Below, piece by piece: positions 1-8,107 of a DNA stretch of 64,000 nucleotides. The notes below the pieces were generated by a model that saw only the letters and a list, made by a program, of their open reading frames with translations, did not search any database and had not been told where the DNA came from. The position numbers and the translations under genes are program-made. Each line of letters begins with the position of its first letter. Position 1 is the stretch's first letter. Source of the DNA: Tricholomella constricta (Eukaryota > Basidiomycota > Agaricomycetes > Agaricales > Lyophyllaceae); NCBI GenBank assembly GCA_013368375.1, contig JAACJP010000009.1, positions 372,001 to 436,000 on the forward strand, read 5' to 3'.

Positions 1-794
1 GCCCGCACGACTTCCTGATCGTAAAGGCATCGGAGACGAAGATGCGCCTCAGGCGAAGGGACAGGGAGGGCAGGGGCAGCGGGGGGGGGACAATAACAAC
101 ATGGCAGGCGGAGAAGACTGCAGGACGGGCATTGGAGAATTCGAAATAGACGAGCCCTTTAAAAAGAGAGGCTCAACAGGGGGAGTATCGGGGGACACCG
201 CGCGCGTAGCGCCCGACAAAGGAGGGACCAAAAGAGGAGAAGTCGGCGCCATGGGAGAAAGGGAGGGGGAACGAGGCACGAACGAAGGACGCCTCCCCAG
301 CCCCTGCAGACCAGATCGCCCACCCCCACGACTAACAGACGCTAATTTTCGACCCTTGCCCTCGGGTACCACAAAAAATAGCACACGGAGGCGAAGCACG
401 GCTAACGCTGACGGCGGCCTCATCACCAGAAGACGAAGTAAGGGAAGTGACCTCCGCAGAGGGCACGGAGACAAGGGAGGGTCGAAAGGAAGGCGGCGCC
501 ACACGCAAGACGCGATGGATAGCGACGAAGGACATCGCGACGCCGGTGCAGGAAAAATGAAAACCCTCAGTACGGGACCGCAGCCATGCCAAGGGGATCG
601 ACAACTCCCTGGACGCCACCTCAAGACCATGATCAAGCGAGAGCAAACACAGGGCGTGCTTAGCGCGGCAATCGACACAGGGAAGGGTCCCGCGTAGACG
701 AACCTCCTGAAAATGGCAAGGCTGCCGACGTGCCTGACACCGATTGCACTAACGAAGGGCCAGAACAAGTAATCAGATGAAACATCCAGCCTGA

Positions 795-1274
795 TCACAA
801 ACGAAATACGACACTTACCGGGCCATGCGCCTCACCCCAAGCCAAGGAGGGAGGAACTCGCACGGCGGTACGCATCACCTCCGCCAGAAGTGCGTCTGTC
901 AAAAGTGGCCCCCATGACAACAAGGTCGCTGCAGGACGCGACACGGGATCACTGGATAACTCGAAAAGGGCCTCCGGAGTGGTTGAACGGGGGCGACGGA
1001 TTTGCGGAGCCCGAGCCGGAAGACGAACGACCAGTCGAGGGAGAGAGGGTGTAGAGGGATCAAGGGAAGACCTGGGGATGACTTCGACACCTTCGACACC
1101 CCCATCTCGAAGTGTGGTGATTCCGGGAAGAGAAGGCGCTGGGGAAACAGATGGGGGCACGCCCAGAAACGCCACACGCGCCCGATCTTCGACGGATAAT
1201 TGCGCCAACTCTTGATCGCGCAAAACCTGAGCAGCGGAGGCGGAGGATGCAGAATTTTGTTTGAAGGATGACAT
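795..1274 (-). pseudogene. Gag-like retroelement remnant (N-terminal part)
   Basis: A minus-strand reading frame beginning MSSFKQN, then a Ser/Ala-rich stretch, the short motif ELAQLSVEDRARVAFLGV and long Pro/Ser/Arg-rich sequence. The style resembles gag-like proteins that are repeated in Agaricomycete genomes; that resemblance is from memory and not verified. The frame continues leftwards only as overlapping, out-of-register Pro/Arg-rich frames to the window edge, so the rest of the element is absent or decayed. No zinc knuckle, protease or polymerase motif is visible. It may belong to the same element as the LTR just to its right, but the LTR polypurine tract suggests the opposite orientation. 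Confidence is low. Confidence 0.3.
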
Positions 1275-1483
1275 GAAGAAGACAAAAAAGAAATGGAAAA
1301 GGAAAGACAGCCAGAATTTTCCTCTTTTTTCGATCTCCGAGATCCTCCAAATCACCCACACGGACCCACAATTCATCTAGGCCCACATGTGCCCCTCACG
1401 TGACCGCGCGCGACCCAGAAAAGAAAACAACTGCCACACTCCCCGTATTCGAACCTTTTTCCGCGTCTCAGTGGCTTGACGCT

Positions 1484-1843
1484 TGAGGAGGGGGTAATGT
1501 CACGACCGCCCCTAACAACCACCCCTAAAATCACATCCCACTACGCTTTCCCATGCACATCCACGTATATAATATGACACCACTTCTTTCCAGACTCTTT
1601 ACCTCGATATTACCTATTGTTAAGACTAGTTCTCGTTCTTGTTCTCGTTTCTCTCTCTCTCTCTCAATCTATTCGGCTTCACACTCGTATCACTTGAGCT
1701 CGTTCGTTCGAATCAGCCCTGGTGAACACCTTCATCAACGCTCACGACCTCCGAACACTCCTTCGTAGGCCGTCTTCCTTGACGAACGTCAGGCCTGTCC
1801 GCTTCAGTGGTTCCAGAATAACTCTGTAACTGGCATGCTACAC
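1484..1843 (+). repeat. LTR of a Ty3/Gypsy-type element with polypurine tract
   Basis: A purine tract (TTGAGGAGGGGGTAA, ending at 1497) is followed directly by TGTCACGACC, the layout of a 3' LTR junction on the plus strand. A TATATAATA box lies at 1565-1573 and a CT-rich stretch follows, as expected for U3/R. The right end is uncertain; a plausible CA terminus is near 1843, giving about 345 bp. No pol sequence precedes it on the plus strand, so it is a solo or truncated copy. Confidence 0.45.
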
Positions 1844-2982
1844 AGGTCCTAACAGGTATCTGTACCACTGCCTAGTCTGTGGGCACCCTATGTTGGGCAC
1901 AGGCACCTCTTTTGTCATCTCTTACCCATCTATCCCCTTCCTCCTGTATGCTATCCTCATTATTCATTGACAGGTTTCCTCTTTGTCTAGGTCTTCGGCT
2001 GTTTCTGTAATGCAGTAAGTAAATTCTCTTATCTGTGCTGAGTATAACTAATGAATATCCAAAGCCACAGGCTATACCTGACAATGCACCTCGGACCCCA
2101 CTTCTCGGCCCCTTCGCCCCAGTCCATCCCTCACCCCTTATTTGGCTGTGTCATGGTGCTCAAGGCCGATTCCTCGTCAACGGTTTCACCGGCTGTCCCA
2201 TGTATCTTACTTCCAATACTTAATATATTTTTTGTGCTGCACCTCATGGTCCGAATGCAATGTATTGAGTGTAGAGTCAAAAGGAAAATACTCCTGTCCT
2301 GTAAGCTGTTGTAATGTGGTCACATCCACCTTGTAATCCACAATAAGGTCTACAACAGTTGCTCATATTGCAAGATTGGGCAATTCTTGCTATGGTTGTA
2401 GTCAAATTGCATTCAGATCGTAAGGACTGCCATCCAACCATAATCACCTTTATTAGATTTTACAAATTATGAGCGGATTGCGATCAATTATACTGTTTGT
2501 AAGGCCACTTAAAGAAGTCATAGACCCCTTGCAAGACCCAGATGTTGGTGTCAGTGCCCGGACTCTGGAATTCACCTTGCACACATGTGTGGTCACCAGT
2601 TCTATGTATCAGCAGGCCCGACACGCTTATGCTTTTTAAGGTGTGAATGTCAAGGAGACGAAAGCTCGGTCTCTCACAAATAACAGGCTGGTCATAAGAC
2701 ATACGATGAAGATATAGGTTTGATATAAGTCAACCCGGACATCACGCTTGAATCCCTTTTGCCTAACTTCACCCAGCGCGATATGGGTCGCATCATCAAT
2801 CGGATAGCCGTACATATATGCCAGTTGAAATTGATGGAAAAGCCTGGGTCATCGCAAGGTCGATTGTGGCATGATCGCCGGTGCTGGGTTTGAGCGGCAA
2901 TAACTCACAATGTGCCGCACTTTGTTCTACACCAATCTCCAAGCTCGTTCGGTAACACGACGCCAACTGCCTTGCTGTTTGA
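1844..2982. other. Gene-free AT-richer stretch between repeats
   Basis: No frame here shows conserved motifs, splice-linked exons or an RNA gene. Short frames are random in composition. The right part (about 2760-2982) may be the far side of the Copia LTR described below, displaced by the inserted MITE. Confidence 0.5.
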
Positions 2983-3582
2983 CCTAGGACTAGTGTTTTC
3001 AGGTCCAGTTGAGTCCGGTCTTTTCTCACGTTGGCTGACAACTGGACCTGCGACCAGTTCTCACATTTCTCAAACCTGCCAACCTAGAACCTGACTGCAA
3101 AGAACTGGTCTTGAACAGTCTTGTATTTTACATAACTGCTTTGGACTGGTCGTGACTGAACTGATCCATGACCAGTTGCAACTGGTTGAGACCAGTTGTG
3201 ACTGACTGAGACATTACCTTCTAGAAGCAAAACTACAGAAAATACTTAAACATTGTCAATATTTTGTGTAGAAGTCAGATTCTCTATATCATATGAGCAC
3301 CTGGGGCAGGCACAATAAGATAATATAGTGTGTTGAGTGCTTGAGAGCCACACACCTGTGCATAGTTGTTAGTGTTGCCAACACACTTTGCAGTTCAGTC
3401 GCAACTGGTCGTAGTCAGTTGAGACTGGTTGTGTTTACTTTGCATATTCTTGTGACTGCAAGTGCCAACTGCCAAAGCTGAGCAGGACCACAACTGGAAG
3501 TCCAGTCTTTTTCAGTTGTGGTCAGGTTGTGGTCCGGTCTTTTCCAGTTGGTGCGACTGAACCTGAAATCACTACCTAGGAC
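2983..3582. mobile_element. hAT-type MITE with 8-bp target-site duplications
   Basis: The octamer CCTAGGAC occurs directly on both flanks (2983-2990 and 3575-3582). Between them lies a 584-bp element (2991-3574) whose left end reads TAGTGTTTTCAGGTCCAGT and whose right end, reverse-complemented, reads TAGTGATTTCAGGTTCAGT, 17 of 19 identical. Eight-base duplications and short terminal inverted repeats are the hallmark of the hAT superfamily. There is no transposase frame, so it is non-autonomous. The interior is crowded with ACTGGTC/GACCAGT and CAACTGG words in both orientations. It sits inside sequence that appears to be a Copia LTR. Confidence 0.8.
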
Positions 3583-3730
3583 GCGTATAGCGAAACTCAG
3601 TGTTAGGAAGTAGTGGTAGACAACTGAGGTACGTATGGGGATGAGGACGTGTATATGCGGACGAGTCACGTGAAAATCATAGGATGAGAAGTCGTGTGGA
3701 ATGGTCGTGGAGAGGATGGAATGTCCAACA
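3583..3730 (-). repeat. Copia LTR fragment interrupted by the MITE
   Basis: On the minus strand a polypurine tract (GAAGGGGGTG) is followed by TGTTGGACATTCC, a typical start of a Copia 3' LTR. The LTR runs leftwards for about 150 bp to the MITE target duplication and presumably resumes left of 2983. Its far terminus was not located. Confidence 0.5.
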
Positions 3731-3793
3731 CACCCCCTTCAGAGTTGAAGGAGCATGAAATAGACGTCGAATAGAGAGTAAAGTGAATAAATG

Positions 3794-3976
3794 TCAAATA
3801 GGCAGAAGTCCAAGATTTTTCCGATGTCGAGCAAAAATCTCCGGAACCAATGGTTTGGTCATGATGTCGTAGTCATTTCGTGTGTAGAGATCCACACGGT
3901 GGAAAAATTGCCAGAGTTAACATGTTCTCAAATAAAGTGATAGTGTATGTCGATGTTGTTGACCCTAGAGCCTCTC
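3794..3976 (-). pseudogene. Ty1/Copia pol remnant (end of RNase H)
   Basis: Minus-strand pieces read NNIDIHYHFI then EHVNSGNF, matching the KHIDIRYHFIREHV region near the end of Copia polyproteins. After a frame change come YDIMTKPLVPEIFARHR and KNLGLLPI with a stop at 3794-3796. The downstream polypurine tract and LTR start fit the usual Copia order. An in-frame stop and a shift show that the copy is dead. Upstream pol sequence is not recognisable; it is replaced by the inverted-repeat element. Confidence 0.6.
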
Positions 3977-4078
3977 ATCGCTTATGTTATCAATTGCATG
4001 TGACCTAGTATACACTTCCTCCCGTTCTCCTACCATTACCAGGGGGGAACCAATTGTGCAATCCGTGAGATGATGATA

Positions 4079-4854
4079 CCGTCCGCACCCCTCCGTGAGA
4101 ATTGATGAGTCTGACAGCCGAAGCGCCGCTGTCACTGTCGGCATCATGGCACTTCCGAATTGGGTGAGCTTGGGTGTCAAGTCGTGCTCCCTCGCAGTTT
4201 ATTCATCTCTCGCAGTTTTCCCCCATCTATAGCCCATCGGCAAACATCCATGACCCCACCAGTACCCCCAGTGCTTCACCCAGTCACCATTGAATCAAAT
4301 TGACAGTACCACTATTCAAGCATGCAGTACAAGGCCGCACAGAAATGTTCTGCAACCTCACCCTGCACCAATGTTCCCATACACTGCCCTTTATGCATTC
4401 CTTCTCTGGCTGGCCCAAAAACAATCTGGATATATAATATGATGTTCCATCTTCTCATTGATCATTCTGTAGATGGGAAGCCACCTGAGATACCTGCCCA
4501 GCTCATGGTGGATATGATTATTACAAAGAAGGAAGAGATAGATATGGGAGTTCAGGCTGAACTGACTAAGAAATGGAGGCAGGAAAACACCATACCAGAT
4601 AGTGATGGGCTTGCAGTGAGACATGGAGAGTGGGAAGAGAGGTAGATCTGACACAGTTACATCACCTAGTCAGGCCTTGCAGCCAAGGGATAAAAGATCC
4701 AGACAGGAATAAGCAATAATAACAAGTGTTTATGTCTTGAGGAACATGAGAGACGGCCTCGAGCGCGCTGACGCCCAAGCCCTCCCAATTCGGAAGTGCC
4801 GTGATGCCGACAGTGACGTCAGACTCATCAATTCTCACGGAGGGGTGCGGACGG
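4079..4854. mobile_element. Non-autonomous element with long terminal inverted repeats
   Basis: The left arm (about 4079-4195) and the right arm (about 4755-4854) are inverted copies. They share CCGTCCGCACCCCTCCGTGA at the outer tip, then AATTGATGAGTCTGAC, GTCACTGTCGGCATCA, GGCACTTCCGAATTGGG and GCTTGGG. The left arm has about 15 extra bases (AGCCGAAGCGCCGCT). TA dinucleotides lie just outside both tips (4077-4078, 4855-4856), compatible with a TA target duplication, but the TA could also be part of the repeat. The 560-bp interior holds only a protein remnant. Confidence 0.6.
4322..4645 (+). pseudogene. Zinc-finger-like hypothetical protein remnant inside the inverted-repeat element
   Basis: A 107-residue frame containing CPLCIPSLAGPKTIW followed by YNMMFHLLIDHS: a C-x2-C pair, then an H-x4-H pair about 18 residues later, like a BED/C2H2-type finger. 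The rest (EIPAQLMVDMIITKKEEIDM, then a tail ending GEWEER) is charged. It looks like the tail of the large zinc-finger proteins repeated in Agaricomycete genomes, which is an impression, not a search result. It lacks any upstream domain and lies between inverted repeats, so it is probably captured or degenerate. Confidence 0.35.
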
Positions 4855-4861
4855 TAGTGTT

Positions 4862-4965
4862 GCCGCGAAGTGAGGTGAAGCGAAGTGAAGTGACAGTTCG
4901 TTCCCACTTCGCTGAAACGAACTGAAAACGAAGTGAACTGGCAAAGTCTCGCGAAGTGGGCACAA
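4862..4965. repeat. Cluster of CGAAGTG / CACTTCG words
   Basis: Within about 100 bp the word CGAAGTG or a close variant appears at least six times on the plus strand (for example GCGAAGTGAGGTGAAGCGAA), with an internal reverse copy CCCACTTCGC. It begins eight bases after the right tip of the inverted-repeat element. No coding sense. Confidence 0.45.
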
Positions 4966-5477
4966 ACAGTGTCCAAATATCATCAATTGCCAAAAGCGGA
5001 ATAGCGGGCATGTCCTGGGCATGTCGGCGGTCGTGGACGGTGGCTCTCCCATCCTATGGCCGATTATTGAATGAAATTTACGAGGTGGCTCATCAATTAG
5101 ATTGTATATGTAACACATCTACAAGTTCAAATGTAACTAATGCTTATATTGCGGATGAAGCTCAGTATCTGAAGGGCTTCCATGAGCATTGAGGAGAGCT
5201 TGCTAAGTCGCACTTTGCCTGTCTCTTTGTATATGTGGGTGGTGGCTGGTGTGCTTGCCCGTGTTAAGCAATAGCAGTTGACAATGAACCTTTAGGACCT
5301 CAGCCTCAGGAGAGCCAGCAGCGTCAACGACGACACAGTCGGGAGCTCTTTCGCATTGCCCGTCGACCATATGTTGAACCATCCGAGCGCCATGATGGTG
5401 AGCCAAACTGAGCTGATTTTGGTGATCAGGTTTGCGCTCGTTTGGGCTTGATTCCGCCGGACCGACTTTTCACTGGG

Positions 5478-6055
5478 CCTCGACCCTTGACCCTCGACCC
5501 TCGACCCTCGACCCTCCCCTCTTGTACATCAATCCTCGACGACCTGAGGTGCTCGTACCTCGACCCTCATACATCGACCCTCCACCCTCGTACATCGACC
5601 CTCGACCCTCAAACATCGATCTGAGGTCCTCAAATGACTTCAGGTCCTCGTACGTCAACCACGGGTCCTTGTACATCAATCACAGGTCCTTGTACATCGA
5701 CTACAGATCCTTGTACATCGACTACAGATCCTTGTACATCAACCTCATTAGCCTCAGGTGCTCGTACCTCAACCCTCATACATCGACCCTCCACTCTCGT
5801 ACATCGACCCTCGACCCTCAAACATCGATCTGAGGTCAAATGACTTCAGGTCCTTGTACATCAATCACAGGTCCTTGTACATCGACTACAGGTCCTTGTA
5901 CATCGACTACAGGTCCTTGTACATCGATCTGAGGTCTTGGTACCTTGACCCTCATACAATGACCCTCCACCCTCGAAGGCTCAAACATTCATTCTCCACC
6001 CTCGAACATCGACCCTCAACACTCATGCTCAAACATCGATCTCAGGTCCTGGAGG
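5478..6055. repeat. Minisatellite with higher-order duplication
   Basis: Starts with repeats of CGACCCT and passes into 12-17 bp units such as TCGTACATCGACCCTC and CAGGTCCTTGTACATCGACTA. A block of about 205 bp (5551-5757) is followed by a diverged copy (5758-5950) with the same order of units, which is a second level of repetition. Frames on both strands stay open and encode Tyr/Ile/Asp or Ser/Thr/Pro repeats, which is a consequence of the unit. The left part of the array stands between the inverted-repeat element and the Crinkler-like gene. Confidence 0.85.
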
Positions 6056-7881
6056 CCAAGCACCATCAACCTTCCATAAATATACATCCACCAAAGGAAC
6101 ATATCGCTTGGGGAATGGAAGATCAATCTTTGAGCCAAGTGGTGTTACCGCAATATACCGAAACCTTTTGATGCCCAAAGACTGAAGCCAAGCGAGGCCC
6201 TTCTCTTTCACCGAATGCTGCTCCGAAACGGTGGCTTGAAAGATAGTGGCAGTTTTAATTGCTCTGTCATATATGAAAGCGTGGTACGTCGCCTCATTGC
6301 CACGCAAGGGACGATAATAAGCATCCTGTAGATCGAGCGACATGTTACCGAGGTAATCAATCAGCTTCAGAGTCTTGTCAGTGGCTTGTGCTGGAAGTTT
6401 TGCATCCTTGATTGAGATATGTGCTTCTTCTCGACCGAGGTAAAGATACTGAGGATTCGGGTTTTCCTCGGGCGTTTTCCAATGATGATTCTTTGGACCT
6501 GCACATTGTGACCTCTCCAAAGGGACAATCTCCCATTCTCCGCCCCTGCAGAGAAAGTGCATATTTTCCTCCAACAGGTAGCCGGCAGGAGCTCGGGTCC
6601 TCGGGTTTTCGAGAAAAGCATCATAAAGTAACGCCGAATTCTCCAACGAGCGATCAACGAACACACCACAAAGAAGGTGGAAGAGATGGTGAGTTGAAAT
6701 AGATAACGTGGGTTTCGATCGGACTTCAAGTCGGAGAAATGAGGATGAGTTGATGAGACACGTCGTGTGAATGAGTCGTGTCGATAGTCTCGGCAAACAG
6801 ACGCTGAAGCTTTTTCAACGTCATCCGATCGATCTTCCCAAGCAATCCTTCTTCATAACGGGATGGAGATCGGGCGTACCCATATACCTGCCGGGGGAAC
6901 GGACCGTACTTGTTGTAAAATCCTTCGATATTGGCTTCGGATAGAATGCGTGGCTGAAGGGTTCGCCTACGCAAGCGAGGGTTAAGGGTGAAGAGCACTT
7001 CCACAACGACTGACTGCTTACCCGAGAATCAGCTCGGAAAGTGTCCAGGGCTTCATATAGTATTTCATGCAGGTAAATTGTGTTTTGTTCAACCAGTGGA
7101 GACGTTGCGAGCGCGGCGAAGATGATTGAACAATGAAGAGCTGAAGGTCATGGATAAATTGTGGGATGGTTGTGAGAGCCTCGTTCGTATCAATCAGGCA
7201 CCACGTGTAATTCGGGATTTGGCCAGAGTTAATCAAGTCGAGCGCATCAAAAGAATCCCCTTCGCAATCTCTGCTGAACACGCGCTCTCCATCAAAAAAA
7301 AAGAAGCGTTTTGGCCGATCCTGGAAAATCGTCGGCTGGCAGGCGAGGAGACGGAGAACAAGGAGAAATTTCAACCACACAGTCTTGCCTAAGTGTCGCT
7401 ATGAATGAAGGAATGGTTTGGGTTTGTGAAAGTAAACTTTCTCACCTATTCCAGGATTACCCAGTAGGATGAAACCGCTTGCTTGACGATCTTGTTGCAG
7501 GGAGGGATTGTTTTTGAATGGATTCTTCTCTACGATGTTGAGCAATAACTGGTTCTCCTCCGGTTCGTCGACATCCATGGGACCTTCATCGTCGCCAGTC
7601 TGACTGGCCTGATCCGCATCCGGGTCAACGTAGAAATGTATAACGTCCTTCAATATTTGCGCATACTCCATCGTGATCAGCGCTGCCGTATTGAAGGGAA
7701 ATAAGGCGTTGGAAGGGTTCTTGAGCACAAGAAATTTGTCTGGAATAACGACGTCGATGGGCGGGGTATCCCGCTCTACTTTGCGCAGTTCGAATAGGTC
7801 ATCGAAGTTTTCCTTTTGTGCGATTGACCACACGGTAGCGAGTGCCTTCTCCCCGGGGAAGATTTCTTTAAGCGAGGTCAT
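6029..7881 (-). pseudogene. Crinkler-RHS-type protein: P-loop NTPase plus restriction-endonuclease-like domain, frame-broken
   Basis: Exon 1 (7881-7446) and exon 2 (7388-7022) join in phase and complete the Walker A motif GNPGIGKT; exon 3 starts at 6966. Family landmarks follow: WCLIDTNEA, FIVQSSSPRSQRLHW, KYYMKPWTLSEL, GFYNKYGPFPR and SHQLILI. The C-terminus has GNEATYHAFIYD, TATIFQATVSEQHSVKEKGL and FRYIAVTP, the pattern of the PD-(D/E)xK-like nuclease seen in Crinkler-RHS proteins of fungi. A one-base reading shift with a stop near 6724-6731 separates the NTPase part from the nuclease part, so the copy is probably dead, unless this is a sequencing error. The stop codon lies in sequence resembling the neighbouring minisatellite. 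Function in fungi is unsettled; conflict or effector roles are inferred from the family. Confidence 0.7.
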
Positions 7882-7944
7882 GATAGTTTATCACAGAGCG
7901 GTTGACGAGACAGAAAGCCAAACAGACGGACACGCCAGCCAATT

Positions 7945-7966
7945 GGCGGCTGACGTAATCCGACCC
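7945..7966. repeat. Left target-site duplication of the LINE
   Basis: GGCGGCTGACGTAATCCGAC plus CC (22 bp) recurs at 14884-14905 with one mismatch (G to A). The two copies bracket the LINE exactly, so they are read as its target duplication. Confidence 0.75.
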
Positions 7967-8107
7967 TCCTGCTGTACCACCACCACCACCACCACCTATG
8001 TCGCACCTCTGACTGATATATAGTCAGAACGCCTAACTCTGTACTCCTACTCTACTTAAATTTCTCAATTGAATAAACACTCCTGCCTCAAAACAATCTG
8101 AAACACA

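Noticed and set aside
49..798. 249-residue minus-strand frame at the left edge and the overlapping plus-strand frame 101-697
   Set aside because: Both are Pro/Arg/Ser-rich shadows of GC-rich sequence. Neither shows motifs or codon bias; at most they are decay of the gag-like element.
5478..6055. CRISPR array
   Set aside because: Repeats are contiguous and graded without unique spacers, and the genome is eukaryotic.
5432..6171. Open frames with Tyr/Asp/Ile or Ser/Thr/Pro repeats
   Set aside because: They follow from the minisatellite unit length and lack of stops in it; frames are open on both strands, with no start context or splice logic.
7018..7880. Classic AAA or NLR-type NTPase
   Set aside because: The GNPGIGKT context, the SSPR and MKPW motifs and the C-terminal TVSxxH pattern fit the Crinkler-RHS family rather than NACHT or AAA proteins.
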